Assembly: GCF_009604405.1 (NCBI RefSeq) | Contig: NZ_WEGK01000012.1 | Span: 239,114-303,113 of the forward strand | DNA from: Nocardia macrotermitis | GTDB taxonomy: Bacteria; Actinomycetota; Actinomycetes; Mycobacteriales; Mycobacteriaceae | DNA length: 64,000 nucleotides | Reading direction: 5' to 3' | Shown here: piece by piece, positions 42,006-50,764 of the stretch | Position numbering within the stretch: the stretch's first letter is position 1 | How the letters are laid out: each line of letters starts with the position of its first letter | Made by a program: the position numbers and the translations under genes | The notes under the pieces: model-generated | Databases searched by the model: none | What the model was told of the DNA's origin: nothing | What the model saw: only the letters and a program-made list of their open reading frames with translations

Positions 42006-43004
42006 ATGGCTTTGCCCGCCGCCCTGTCCGGTCGCCTCACCCTGCCCGTGGTGTGTTCGCCGATGTTCATCTCCTCCGGTCCCGAACTGGTGATCGCCCA
42101 GTGCCAGGCCGGGGTGATCGGATCGTTCCCGGCGCTCAACGCGCGCCCGGCATCGCTGCTCGGGGATTGGCTGGATCGGATCAACGAGGAAACCGCTGCC
42201 CACGCCGCGGCCCACCCGGACGCGGTGGTGGCGCCGTTCGCGGTCAACCAGATCGTGCACCGCACCAACGATCGCCTCGAGCACGACATGGCCGTCATCG
42301 TCGAGCATCGGGTGCCGATCGTCATCACATCGTTGGGCGCGCGCCCGGAGATCAACGACGCCGTGCACTCCTACGGCGGGATCGTCCTGCACGACGTGAT
42401 CAGCAACGAATTCGCGCACAAGGCCATCGAGAAGGGCGCCGACGGCATCATCGCGGTGGCCGCGGGCGCGGGCGGTCACGCCGGAACGCAATCACCGTTC
42501 GCGTTGGTGCAGGAGATCCGCGAATGGTTCGACGGGCCGCTGCTGCTGTCCGGCGCGATCGCCCACGGTCGCTCGATCCTCGCCGCACAGGCCGCGGGCG
42601 CCGATTTCGCTTACATCGGTTCGGCATTCCTGTCGACCGCCGAAGCCACCGCGGCCCCCGGATACAAGCGGATGATCGTCGATTCCACCGCCAAGGACAT
42701 CGTGTACAGCAACCTGTTCACCGGCGTACACGGCAACTACCTGCGCGGCAGCATCGAAGCGGCCGGCCTGGACCCCGACAACCTGCCCGTGTCGGACCCC
42801 ACGACGATGAACTTCGGCTCCGGCGGCCTCGGCGAGGCCAAGGCGTGGCGGGATATCTGGGGCGCGGGCCAGGGCATCGGTGCCATCAAAGACAACCTGA
42901 CCGTCGCCGAACTCGTCGCCGCGTTCCGGACGCAGTACGAACAAGCGCGGCACGCCCTGGGCGACAGGACATCCAGCGTCGGAACACTCGAGCGATCGGC
43001 CTGA
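42006..43004 (+). CDS. Nitronate monooxygenase family protein
   Basis: This 332-residue FMN-dependent TIM-barrel enzyme of the nitronate monooxygenase/2-nitropropane dioxygenase family oxidises nitronates to carbonyl compounds and nitrite. Marks are LPVVCSPMFISSGPELVIAQ at the N-terminus, IGSFPALNARP, the catalytic-His-region GAGGHAGTQSPFALVQEIRE and FMN-phosphate region GADFAYIGSAFLSTAEA. ATG 42006 follows GAAGGAC. It is controlled by the divergent PadR regulator through the intervening dyad (inference) and may detoxify propionate-3-nitronate or similar compounds. Confidence 0.92.
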   Translation: MALPAALSGRLTLPVVCSPMFISSGPELVIAQCQAGVIGSFPALNARPASLLGDWLDRINEETAAHAAAHPDAVVAPFAVNQIVHRTNDRLEHDMAVIVEHRVPIVITSLGARPEINDAVHSYGGIVLHDVISNEFAHKAIEKGADGIIAVAAGAGGHAGTQSPFALVQEIREWFDGPLLLSGAIAHGRSILAAQAAGADFAYIGSAFLSTAEATAAPGYKRMIVDSTAKDIVYSNLFTGVHGNYLRGSIEAAGLDPDNLPVSDPTTMNFGSGGLGEAKAWRDIWGAGQGIGAIKDNLTVAELVAAFRTQYEQARHALGDRTSSVGTLERSA

Positions 43005-43140
43005 CCGGGGCCTGCTCGTAGCGGAGGACCACCTGTGTCCGGATCAGCGATCGGCAGGTGATCCCAGGAAGGGACCATCGACCCGGTAGTCGGCCCGAAC
43101 GGCCGTATCCGCCGGGTTCGCCGCCGCGCAGGATTGGTGT

Positions 43141-44133
43141 ATGACAGCGCGCAACCCCATCACCACCGCGCCGGACGCTCGGGCGATCGCGGCCGCGGTG
43201 GGGCGGGCCGCGCGCGCTCCGTCCCTGCACAACTCCCAGCCGTGGCAGTGGATCTTCGATGGTGCGCGCCTGCACCTGTATTCCGATCCCGATCGGCGGC
43301 TGCCCGCCGCGGACCCGCGCGGGCGTCAGCAGGTGATCAGCTGCGGCGCCGCGCTGCACCATGTCCGCACGGTGCTCGCCACGCTGGGCTGGCACACCGA
43401 CACCGATCGGCTGCCCGAACCGGATCGGCCGGATCACTTGGCCGCCATCGGCTTTCGGCCCTGGCCGGACCCTCCGCCGGGCATCGCGCGGCGCGCCGCG
43501 GCCATCGAGCACCGCCACACCGACCGGCTTCCGATGCTGCCACCGAACGGTTGGAGCGAGTTGGCGCACGCACTGAACCGGCTGGTCACCCCGCACGATC
43601 TCACCCTGGACATTCTCGCGGCCGAGGTCCGGCCGCAGCTGGCCGCGGTGTCCGAGCGTGCCGCGGCGGTTCGTGAGTACGACATGTTCTATCAACAGGA
43701 AATACAGTGGTGGGCAGGACATTCCGGCACCGTGGAGGGCGTGCCCCCGGCAGCGCTGGCCTCCGACGCGGAGCGCACCCGTGTCGATGTGGGCCGCGCG
43801 TTCCCGCGGCCGTCGCATTCCGAGCGCCGCGCCGAGATTCGTGATCGCGCCGAACTCGTGGTGCTCGGTTCGCACGAGGATTCGATCCCGCAGTGGCTGC
43901 ACACCGGCGAAGCGCTGTCCGCGGTCCTGCTCGAATGCACCGCCGCCGGACTCGCCACCTGCCCACTGACCCACATCACCGAACTACCCGCCGGGCGGCG
44001 AACCGTCGCCGCCCTCCTGCCACACCCGGTATCGCCGCAGGTGATCGTCCGCATCGGCACCGCACCCGCCGACGAACAACAGGTGCCCACACCGCGACGA
44101 CCCCTCGGCGAGATATTTCAGATCCGGCACTGA
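43141..44133 (+). CDS. Acg-family nitroreductase-fold FMN-binding protein
   Basis: This 330-residue protein belongs to the Acg/Rv3131 family of mycobacteria and relatives, a doubled nitroreductase fold. It has AARAPSLHNSQPWQWIFDGA (residues 24-43), the family's FMN-region start, then SCGAALHHVRTVLATLGWHT, EHRHTDRLPMLPP and the C-terminal LHTGEALSAVLLECTAAGLA. In mycobacteria these genes are controlled by DosR under low oxygen. I could not find a clear DosR box in the 136 bases upstream. The protein is thought to sequester FMN rather than act as a true reductase. It is convergent with the TetR gene. Confidence 0.9.
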   Translation: MTARNPITTAPDARAIAAAVGRAARAPSLHNSQPWQWIFDGARLHLYSDPDRRLPAADPRGRQQVISCGAALHHVRTVLATLGWHTDTDRLPEPDRPDHLAAIGFRPWPDPPPGIARRAAAIEHRHTDRLPMLPPNGWSELAHALNRLVTPHDLTLDILAAEVRPQLAAVSERAAAVREYDMFYQQEIQWWAGHSGTVEGVPPAALASDAERTRVDVGRAFPRPSHSERRAEIRDRAELVVLGSHEDSIPQWLHTGEALSAVLLECTAAGLATCPLTHITELPAGRRTVAALLPHPVSPQVIVRIGTAPADEQQVPTPRRPLGEIFQIRH

Positions 44134-44336
44134 CGGCCCCTATCGCGGATCCCTCCCCCGCACATACCGCGACGGATCGCCCCGGAACCATGACCTTCCT
44201 GCGGCGATCACGAAATCGGGACGGGAGCTTCGGCGGTGGCGGAATGGCTCATCGGCGGTAGGCGAGCCGTCGTCGCGTATTCAGTTGCCGCACTGCGGAT
44301 TCCATGGATACGCGGCAGGACCGATCGATACCGGGA

Positions 44337-44909
44337 TCACGCGGGGATGGCATTGTCGATGAGGACGGCGGCGATAGCGGCGGCGATGGGGAAGCAATCG
44401 CCGTCGATGACTCGGGTGCGGGCCGAGGCGCCGTCGATCAGGAGCGCGAGTTGTTCGCCGAGTTGTTCGGGGTCGGTGGCGCCGGCTTCGCGGGCGGTTT
44501 CGGTGAGCCGCGCGGCGATGGCGGTCTTGTAGTCGCGGGCGCACCGGGATGCGGGGTGCCGGGGGTCGTGGAGTTCGACGGCCGCCGCGATGTAGGGGCA
44601 CAGGGGTGTGGACGCGGGCATCTCGAAGGCGGCGAGGAGTCGTTCGCGGGGGGTGAGGTCGGCGCGGTCGAACACTCCGGGCATGACGTCGGGATCGAAC
44701 CGGCGCAGGTATTCGGCGACCAGTTCGTCCTTGCTGGCGAAGTGCTGGTAGGCCGTGCGTTTGGACACCTGGGCGACCGCGCACAGTTCGTCCATACCGG
44801 TCCGGTTGATGCCCTGATCGCGGAACAGTCGCTCCGACGCGCTGAGGATGCGCTCGCGAGCTCCCCTGCCGCGACGCTGGCCTCGCGGACCCTTCTCCAA
44901 CTCCGTCAT
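44337..44909 (-). CDS. TetR-family transcriptional regulator
   Basis: This 190-residue regulator has a TetR helix-turn-helix: RILSASERLFRDQGINRTGM, then AVAQVSKRTAYQHFASKDEL. The C-terminal ligand domain (PYIAAAVELHDPRHPASRCA) is of the type that binds small hydrophobic molecules. ATG 44909 (MTELEKGPRG) is favoured; the in-frame Met at 44948 lies within the upstream operator. The divergent SDR gene shares the promoter region with two copies of a 17-base site, so the regulator likely represses both itself and the SDR. Confidence 0.9.
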   Translation of the reverse strand: MTELEKGPRGQRRGRGARERILSASERLFRDQGINRTGMDELCAVAQVSKRTAYQHFASKDELVAEYLRRFDPDVMPGVFDRADLTPRERLLAAFEMPASTPLCPYIAAAVELHDPRHPASRCARDYKTAIAARLTETAREAGATDPEQLGEQLALLIDGASARTRVIDGDCFPIAAAIAAVLIDNAIPA

Positions 44910-44932
44910 GCACCGAGCATAGCTCAGCGGGT

Positions 44933-45003
44933 ACCGATCGGTGTACATAGCTTGCGCCCGGTTGGACCGTCCGATACGGTGAGAAAACCGATCGGTGTAC
45001 ATA
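44933..45003. promoter_or_regulatory. Paired TetR-type operator sites between tetR-like and SDR genes
   Basis: The 17-base sequence ACCGATCGGTGTACATA occurs twice in the same orientation, at 44933-44949 and 44987-45003, 54 bases apart. Each contains the palindrome ACCGATCGGT. One copy is next to the TetR start, the other next to the SDR start, as expected for repression of both divergent promoters. Confidence 0.8.
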
Positions 45004-45036
45004 ACCAAACTGTTCTCGACCCCAGGAGAAAAGATC

Positions 45037-45771
45037 ATGGGAAAGCTCGATGGCAAGACAGCGGTCATCACCGGCGGATCCACCGGCATGGCACTGGCCG
45101 GGGCGAAGCTGTTCGTCGAGGAAGGCGCGCACGTCTTCATCCAGGCCCGGCGGCAGGAAGCACTGGACGACGCCGTCGCATCGATCGGCCGCAACATCAC
45201 CGCCGTCCAGGGCGACGCGGCCGACCTGGACGACCTGGACCGCTTGTACGACACCGTCGCGCGGGAGAAGGGCTCGATCGACGTGCTGTGGGCCAGCGCC
45301 GGAATGGGCGAACCCGCGGTCCTCGGCGAGATCACCGAGGAACAGTTCCACCGCGCCTTCTGGCTCAACGCGCGCGGCACCCTGTTCACCGTGCAGAAGG
45401 CGCTGCCGCTGATCAACGACAACGGCTCGATCCTCATGACCGGATCCAACGCCTCCCTCGGCGCCTTCCCCGGTTGGAGCCTCTACGCGGGAAGCAAAGC
45501 CGTACAACAGGCTTGGGCCCGCGTCTGGCTCAACGAACTGCGCGACCGCGGGATCCGGGTCAACGTCCTGACCCCCGGCCAGGTCGCCACCGCCAAACAG
45601 GAAGAACTCTTCGACGAGGCGACCAAGGCCGCGTTCGAGTCCCTCATCCCCCGCGGACAGATGGGCCGCCCCGAAGAGATCGCCACCGTCGCCCTGTTCC
45701 TCGCCTCCCAGGACTCCAGCTACGTCAACGGCCTGGAACTGGTCGCCGACGGCGGCACCACCGCCATCTGA
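45037..45771 (+). CDS. Short-chain dehydrogenase/reductase (SDR)
   Basis: This 244-residue classical SDR has a cofactor-binding VITGGSTGMALAGAKLFVEE and an Arg-bearing VFIQARRQEA that favours NADP. The strand-4 region is DVLWASAGMG, the active-site Ser is in LMTGSNAS and the YxxxK motif is SLYAGSKAVQQAWARV, followed by RVNVLTPGQVATAKQEEL. The usual NNAG is changed to ASAG. AGGAGAAAAG precedes ATG 45037. It is divergent from the TetR regulator and flanked by its operator. The substrate is unknown; such TetR/SDR pairs often act in stress or xenobiotic response. Confidence 0.93.
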   Translation: MGKLDGKTAVITGGSTGMALAGAKLFVEEGAHVFIQARRQEALDDAVASIGRNITAVQGDAADLDDLDRLYDTVAREKGSIDVLWASAGMGEPAVLGEITEEQFHRAFWLNARGTLFTVQKALPLINDNGSILMTGSNASLGAFPGWSLYAGSKAVQQAWARVWLNELRDRGIRVNVLTPGQVATAKQEELFDEATKAAFESLIPRGQMGRPEEIATVALFLASQDSSYVNGLELVADGGTTAI

Positions 45772-45989
45772 AATGCGAATCTGGCCCCGATACCAAGAAC
45801 TTCGGTGACGACGCCGCGCAGGGATCGATCAACAACGCGGGCAGCCGACGACAACAGGGCCGGTGGACGCACGTCCTCGAAGTGACCGATGAAGAGGAAA
45901 TCGACTGCACCGGAGGTGAATCCGCGCTCGGCAGCGAGGCGGTGACGCCACCGGTGGCCCGTCCCGGATCGCGGACTACGATCCGCGAG

Positions 45990-46394
45990 GTGACCACCCC
46001 GACACTGCGGGCGTCCGATGCGAGCGGACAGACGCTGGACGACCCGACCGATATCCAGGTGCACGACCTGTTCGCGTGCTTGAACGCGCGCTGGCCGTTC
46101 TCGATCGTGGCACGGCTCGATCGAGAACCGCTGGGACACTTCTATTTCCAGATGCACCTCGAGTACGTCGGCGACCAGGACCCGGACGCCGATGAAGAGG
46201 TGGACGTCGATTACGAGGTCCAGTTCCGCGACGGCGGCGCCGACAGACACTACCGAGCCCGGGTGCTGGGTGACTACACCATCGCCGGAAAGGATCTCGC
46301 CTACCTGGTGTACACGGTCTACCACGCGTGGCGCACCGAAGATCCCGGACTGGCCGAGCTACTGCCGTGGGAATTGCTCGAACCCCACAGCTGA
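45990..46394 (+). CDS. Hypothetical acidic protein
   Basis: This predicted 134-residue protein starts at GTG 45990 (MTTPTLRASDASGQTLDDPT). A longer open frame runs back through the SDR region but is only a shadow there. The sequence is acidic (VGDQDPDADEEVDVDYEVQF), with LNARWPFSIVARLDREPLGH, and ends in LPWELLEPHS. I do not recognise a family. A GAGG directly before the GTG is a poor ribosome site, so the start may differ. It lies between the SDR gene and the convergent XRE regulator, whose stop is only 37 bases away. Confidence 0.55.
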   Translation: MTTPTLRASDASGQTLDDPTDIQVHDLFACLNARWPFSIVARLDREPLGHFYFQMHLEYVGDQDPDADEEVDVDYEVQFRDGGADRHYRARVLGDYTIAGKDLAYLVYTVYHAWRTEDPGLAELLPWELLEPHS

Positions 46395-46430
46395 ACTACG
46401 CAATGACGAAAGCTGTTGTGCGCGTTGGTT

Positions 46431-47354
46431 TCAGGGGTTCGTCGAGTCGACGGCGGCTCGGGTCGCGTCGGTGCCCCAGCTGGCCAGCAGGCACAGGGCC
46501 TCGGCCGACGGGGAACCCGGTTCGGCGTGGTAGACGCACAGATATTGTTCCGCGTCGTCGGGGAGGTGCAGCGTCTCGTAGGCCAGGGTGAGTTCGCCGA
46601 CCAGCGGGTGTCGCATGCGTTTGAGGCCGTGGCCCTTGTCCTTCACATCGTGTGTGGCCCACAACCGCCGGAACTCCTCGCTCTTCACCGACAGCTCCCC
46701 CACCAACGCCGACAGGTCCGGGTCGTCCGGGTGCTGGCCCGCGTACATGCGCAGATAGCTGACCATGTCCGAAGCCTTGGAGTCCCAGTCCAGGAACAGC
46801 CGCCGATAGTCCGGGGACAGAAACGTCAGGCGGGCCCAATTGCGTTCCGCGGCAGGCAGTTTCCCCCAGTCACCGAACAGCGCCGCGGCCATCCGGTTCC
46901 AGACCAGGATCTCCGAGCGCGCCCCGCCTATGTACGCGGGCATCCCGTCCATCGAATCCACCAGCTGCCGCAGCGTGGCCCGCACCGGCTGCCGCTCGCG
47001 CGGGCGCGTCCGGCGCCGCTGCTGCTTCGGTTTGGCCAGATGGATCAGGTGCGCGTGCTCGGCGTCGGTCAAGCGCAGGGCGCGCGCGATCGCGTCGAGC
47101 ACCTCCGCCGACACATTGCGCCCGTTGCCCTGCTCCAGCCGGGTGTAATACGCGACCGAAACACCCGCCAACTGGGCCAGTTCCTCACGCCGCAGACCCG
47201 GCACCCGCCGACGCCGCCCGTGCCAGACGATCCCGACGTCGTCGGGGTCCAGCCGGGCCCGGCGACTGCGCAGGAACTCGCTCAGCTCGGCACGCTGATC
47301 CAGACCGTCGGCACGAGCGGACCGAGCGTCGTCCGGGGCAGGGTTGTCGCTCAT
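46431..47354 (-). CDS. XRE-family regulator with MmyB-like ligand domain
   Basis: This 307-residue regulator has an N-terminal helix-turn-helix (FLRSRRARLDPDDVGI, VPGLRREELAQLAGVSVAYY, TRLEQGNGRNVSAEVLDAIA) and a C-terminal MmyB-like PAS-type domain, with MDGMPAYIGGARSEILVWNR and HPLVGELTLAYETLHLPDDA. Members of this family in actinomycetes regulate adjacent oxidoreductases, often binding fatty-acid or redox ligands. ATG 47354 is preferred over the 47483 extension, which covers the operator. It is divergent from the zinc alcohol dehydrogenase gene. Confidence 0.92.
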   Translation of the reverse strand: MSDNPAPDDARSARADGLDQRAELSEFLRSRRARLDPDDVGIVWHGRRRRVPGLRREELAQLAGVSVAYYTRLEQGNGRNVSAEVLDAIARALRLTDAEHAHLIHLAKPKQQRRRTRPRERQPVRATLRQLVDSMDGMPAYIGGARSEILVWNRMAAALFGDWGKLPAAERNWARLTFLSPDYRRLFLDWDSKASDMVSYLRMYAGQHPDDPDLSALVGELSVKSEEFRRLWATHDVKDKGHGLKRMRHPLVGELTLAYETLHLPDDAEQYLCVYHAEPGSPSAEALCLLASWGTDATRAAVDSTNP

Positions 47355-47370
47355 GGTCTCCAGTATTCCC

Positions 47371-47416
47371 GGTCGTACGACCGCGAGCCTGACCCTGCCG
47401 GTGGTAGGACCACCGG
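47371..47416. promoter_or_regulatory. Two palindromic sites between XRE regulator and alcohol dehydrogenase genes
   Basis: A perfect 12-base palindrome GGTCGTACGACC (47371-47382) and an 8-bp inverted repeat CCGGTGGTAGGACCACCGG (47398-47416) lie side by side in the 118-bp divergent promoter. They are natural candidate operators for the XRE regulator and would control both genes. Confidence 0.6.
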
Positions 47417-47472
47417 ACGTACGCAAAGCGGTGATCTGGGTGGATGCCGGCTCGCCGGGCAGGCTGGAGCCC

Positions 47473-48516
47473 ATGACCACCACTGTTGCCGCCTACGCCG
47501 CACCCGGCGCCAAGGCTCCGCTCGAGCGCACCACCATCGAACGCCGTACGGTCGGCGAACACGACGTCCTGATCGACATCCACTTCGCCGGGATCTGCCA
47601 CTCCGACATCCACCAGGCCCGGGCGGGCTGGGGCGATGCCATCTTCCCGATGGTCCCCGGACACGAGATCGCCGGAATCGTGGCGGCGGTCGGATCCGGC
47701 GTGAGCAAGTTCCAGGTCGGCGACCGCGTCGGCGTCGGCTGCATGGTCGACTCCTGCGGCGAGTGCGCCCCCTGCCGCAACGGCCAGGAACAGCACTGCG
47801 TACGCGGGAACATCCCGACCTACAACGGCGTCGGCAAGGACGGCGAACCCACCTACGGCGGCTACTCGAAACAGATCGTCGTCACCGAATCCTTCGTCGT
47901 CCGCATCCCCGAGAGCCTCCCCCTCGATGTGGCCGCACCGCTGCTGTGCGCCGGGATCACCACCTACTCCCCACTCAAGCGCTGGGGCGCCGGACCCGGC
48001 AAGAAGGTCGCGGTGATCGGCCTGGGCGGGCTGGGACACATGGCCGTCAAGATCGCCCACGCCCTCGGCGCGGAGGTCACCGTCCTGTCGCAGTCGCTGC
48101 GCAAGAAGGACGACGGACTGAAGCTGGGCGCGGACCACTACTACGCCACCAGCGACCGCGAAACCTTCGAAGACCTCGCCGGATCCTTCGACGTCATCCT
48201 CTCCACGGTGTCCGCACCCCTGAACTTCGGCGCCTACCTGGGCCTGCTGAAGACCGGCGGCGCGCTGGTCAACGTCGGCGCCCCCGAGGAACCCATCTCC
48301 CTGAACCTGTTCTCCCTGCTCGGCGGCTCCAAGATCCTGGCCGGCTCGATGATCGGCGGCATCGCCGAAACCCAGGAAATGCTCGACTTCTGCGCCGAAC
48401 ACGGCCTGGGCGCGGAGATCGAACTGATCGAGGCCAGCCGGATCAACGAAGCATACGAGCGCGTCGACAACTCGGACGTCCGCTACCGCTTCGTCATCGA
48501 CACCGCCACGATCTGA
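47473..48516 (+). CDS. Zinc-dependent alcohol dehydrogenase (CAD/AdhC-like)
   Basis: This 347-residue medium-chain dehydrogenase has catalytic zinc ligands in GICHSDIHQARAGWG and PGHEIAGIV, structural zinc cysteines in DSCGECAPCRNGQEQHC and the cofactor site VIGLGGLGHMAVKIAHALGA, followed by SQSLRKKDDGLKLGA, which suggests NADP preference. It resembles the cinnamyl-alcohol/AdhC branch, which reduces a range of aldehydes. ATG 47473 is placed 118 bases from the divergent XRE regulator, with palindromic sites between. It is probably derepressed on aldehyde or oxidative stress (inference). Confidence 0.93.
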   Translation: MTTTVAAYAAPGAKAPLERTTIERRTVGEHDVLIDIHFAGICHSDIHQARAGWGDAIFPMVPGHEIAGIVAAVGSGVSKFQVGDRVGVGCMVDSCGECAPCRNGQEQHCVRGNIPTYNGVGKDGEPTYGGYSKQIVVTESFVVRIPESLPLDVAAPLLCAGITTYSPLKRWGAGPGKKVAVIGLGGLGHMAVKIAHALGAEVTVLSQSLRKKDDGLKLGADHYYATSDRETFEDLAGSFDVILSTVSAPLNFGAYLGLLKTGGALVNVGAPEEPISLNLFSLLGGSKILAGSMIGGIAETQEMLDFCAEHGLGAEIELIEASRINEAYERVDNSDVRYRFVIDTATI

Positions 48517-48649
48517 TCGGCGCCCCGGGCTGGTCATCGAGAGCCGGGAACCCACCCGAACCGCACACCGGAACGAAGGTCCGGCGAGAGGTCGAGGCCA
48601 CACCGCAGGTACCATCGGGCCTCGAAATTACACGGAGGGGATTACTCGG

Positions 48650-48898
48650 TTGGTAGCCACGAGCGGTGACAGTTCCGCACTGCGAGCGGAGATCGCCGCC
48701 TTCTACTCCGGGTTCGGACAGCCCGAGCTCTCTCCTGCGCGAGACACTCCCGGGTCTTTGCTTTTGTGTGGTTGGTCTTTGACTCGGTTGACTTTAATTT
48801 GTAGATGCGCATATAACGATACCTTCGCTCTGGATTGGCTTACTCGCGGGACTGTCCATCAATCCCCACCGCCCGAACCCGCCGAGCCGCATCGCTGA
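48650..48898 (+). CDS. Short ORF, probably a gene fragment
   Basis: The 82-codon frame from TTG 48650 has a strong GGAGGGG upstream and starts with normal-looking codons (VATSGDSSALRAEIAAFYSG). After about residue 35 the base composition falls sharply and the translation (LLLCGWSLTRLTLICRCAYN) no longer looks like an actinobacterial protein. The 5' end of a gene therefore seems to be joined to foreign or non-coding DNA. Function unknown. Confidence 0.3.
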   Translation: MVATSGDSSALRAEIAAFYSGFGQPELSPARDTPGSLLLCGWSLTRLTLICRCAYNDTFALDWLTRGTVHQSPPPEPAEPHR

Positions 48899-49323
48899 CG
48901 CCGCGGCTCGTTCTCTTCCCCTCCTTTGGCCCTCTGCAATCCTTTACCTCTCGATGGACCACCCACCCCGAAGATTCATCAGCATCGCCCACTCCCTCAG
49001 CCAGCATGCCGACCGTCGATTTCCGCGATCAGCGATCTACAGCGCAGCTGCCGAAGGCAGGGAGACGACCCGATCGTCGACCGAAGTTGCTGTAGCTCTT
49101 CGTGATTCACTGCACCGGCTCGTTCGACCGTGGGCTACTGCCACCAAATGTGTTATCGCAGAATGAATCCGACGCCAACTGGACGCAGAGATCGATGTCG
49201 GACCGTTGCCGTGCGGCACGCTGCGACGCATCGAGTTACCGGCAACGTTAACAACCCACCGCTGCCACAACGACATTCACGATGGAATTCATTTCGTACG
49301 TTCGGATCGGAGTTGACGAAGTA
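48755..49323. other. Low-GC non-coding stretch
   Basis: About 570 bases are clearly poorer in GC than the neighbours, with runs such as TTTAATTTGTAGATGCG and GCATATAACGATACC near 48790-48830. No convincing coding frame, terminal repeats or transposase are seen. The 3' part should hold the promoter of the secreted protein at 49324. It may be residual transferred DNA. Confidence 0.45.
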
Positions 49324-49683
49324 GTGAACCAACGACTGGCCAAGACCGTGGGTGTCGCCGCCCTGAGCATCGCGACCATGGGACTGTTCATCCCCCAGGC
49401 CGCCGCCCATCGGGCCGACAACCTCCCGGCGGGCCTGGATTGCGAGCGACTGCATTGCACCAACAACACCAACACCGACTACATCGTCGATTACAAGATC
49501 TTCTGCGGCGACATCCGCACCGGCAAGGTCGCGGACGTGTTCGACACCAATGACCTGGTGACCGCGCACCAGAACAAGACCCTGTACCCGGGGTGCCACC
49601 GGGGCGAACCGCTGCACACGGACTTCCAGGACGCGCGGGAATCCCACATTCCCGACCATTGGCCGTCGGGCTCGGCGGGCTGA
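49324..49683 (+). CDS. Small secreted cysteine-containing protein
   Basis: The GTG at 49324 starts a 119-residue protein with a signal peptide (NQRLAKTVGVAALSIATMGL, cleavage after PQAAA). The mature part HRADNLPAGLDCERLHCTNN has four cysteines (DCERLHC, FCGD, GCHRG), suggesting two disulfides, and a motif TDYIVDYKIFCGDIRTGKVA. I do not recognise the family; small proteins of this style are common in Nocardia and Rhodococcus. A longer start at 49282 would add 14 residues before the signal. A strong bidirectional hairpin follows its stop. Confidence 0.7.
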   Translation: MNQRLAKTVGVAALSIATMGLFIPQAAAHRADNLPAGLDCERLHCTNNTNTDYIVDYKIFCGDIRTGKVADVFDTNDLVTAHQNKTLYPGCHRGEPLHTDFQDARESHIPDHWPSGSAG

Positions 49684-49742
49684 GTCGGCACGTCCGGACC
49701 GAATCCGGGTGCCGCACAGACATTTCCGGTCTGCGCGGAACG

Positions 49743-49782
49743 GCGGCCGTGCCCGATCACGGAGGTGGTCGGGCACGGCCGC
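49743..49782. terminator. Bidirectional terminator-like hairpin between convergent genes
   Basis: Perfect 14-bp arms GCGGCCGTGCCCGA (49743-49756) and TCGGGCACGGCCGC (49769-49782) with a 12-base loop lie between the secreted protein (plus) and the amidohydrolase (minus). There is no U tract, which is usual for actinobacterial hairpin terminators. Confidence 0.75.
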
Positions 49783-49802
49783 ACGCGCCATCGCGACGGA
49801 AC

Positions 49803-50756
49803 CTATTGGCTCCGAACGGGAAACAGGGTGCGGGCGTGGTCGGTCGTCAGCGCGCGCCAGGTGGGTGCGCCCGCCCGGTCGGCGGCGTCGATGGCCGCGA
49901 TCTGGGCGGCCACGGCGGCGGGCGGCGTCCAGCAGTAGTCGCTGCCGTACAGCAGACGGTCGAGGCCGAAGGCAGCCTCCAACGCCGGAATCTGGTGCGG
50001 GAACGGCGTTCCCGCCATGTCGAACCACAGTCCGCGCAGTTGCTCCGAGGCGGAACGTCCCTGCTGTTCACCGCCGAATGCGGTGCGGAACAGATGAATT
50101 CGGTCGGCCAGCAGCGGTAGCACACCGCCGCCGTGGGTGAAGATCCATCGGATGCCGGGATACCGGTCGAGGACCCCGGCGAAGAGCAGATCGGTGGCCG
50201 CGCGGGCGGTGTCGAACAGGAATTCCAGCATCGGGCGCGGCAGGCCGACCGATATCGCCTCGGCGTGCGGCGGCGAGGTGGGGTGGACGAAGACGACGGC
50301 CCCGCGGCGGTCGAGTTCGGTCCAGATCGGGGCGAAGTGCGCGTCGCCGAGATAGCGGCCGTGCGCATTGGTCTCGATCGCGACCCCGTCGCTGCCGAGA
50401 ACATCGAGCGCATAAGCGATTTCGGTCAGCGACCCGTCGATATCGGGCAGCGGGAGCGCGGCGAGGTGGCCGAAGCGACCGGGATGCGCCCGGACCACTC
50501 CGGTCGCGAATTCGTTCACCTCGCGGGCGAGTTCGCGGGCGGCGCGATCGTCACCGAAGTGCACACCGGGTGAGGACACCGACAGCATCGAGGTGGCGAT
50601 GCCGGATTCGTCCATCAGCGCCAGATGCGCTTCGGGACTCCATTGCGGCCAGCCCGGCATGCCGTCGGGATGCTCGTGCCCGGCGGCTCGCGCGGCCTGG
50701 ACGTAGCGCTCGGTGACGAAGTGGGCGTGGACATCGATCAGTGGATCGAGGGGCAT
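49803..50756 (-). CDS. Amidohydrolase (ACMSD/decarboxylase-like metal-dependent hydrolase)
   Basis: This protein of about 317 residues belongs to the amidohydrolase_2 (ACMSD-like) family of zinc TIM-barrels, which decarboxylate or hydrate aromatic-pathway intermediates. Metal-site residues are in LIDVHAHFVTE, VFVHPTSPP, RWIFTHGGGVLPLL and DRLLYGSDYCW. ATG 50756 is chosen. A TTG at 50768 overlaps the upstream stop as TTGA and would add four residues. It is the last gene of the minus-strand arm of the catabolic locus. It probably processes a ring-cleavage product (inference from family and context). Confidence 0.88.
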   Translation of the reverse strand: MPLDPLIDVHAHFVTERYVQAARAAGHEHPDGMPGWPQWSPEAHLALMDESGIATSMLSVSSPGVHFGDDRAARELAREVNEFATGVVRAHPGRFGHLAALPLPDIDGSLTEIAYALDVLGSDGVAIETNAHGRYLGDAHFAPIWTELDRRGAVVFVHPTSPPHAEAISVGLPRPMLEFLFDTARAATDLLFAGVLDRYPGIRWIFTHGGGVLPLLADRIHLFRTAFGGEQQGRSASEQLRGLWFDMAGTPFPHQIPALEAAFGLDRLLYGSDYCWTPPAAVAAQIAAIDAADRAGAPTWRALTTDHARTLFPVRSQ

Positions 50757-50764
50757 GGCCGTGG

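Noticed and set aside
43005..43140. A DosR box upstream of the Acg-like gene
   Set aside because: No convincing GGGACTTNNGNCCC-type palindrome could be found in the 136-bp gap.
44304..46394. 696-codon plus-strand frame covering the TetR and SDR regions
   Set aside because: Only the 3' part from about 45990 has plausible protein character; the rest is a shadow of the TetR and SDR genes.
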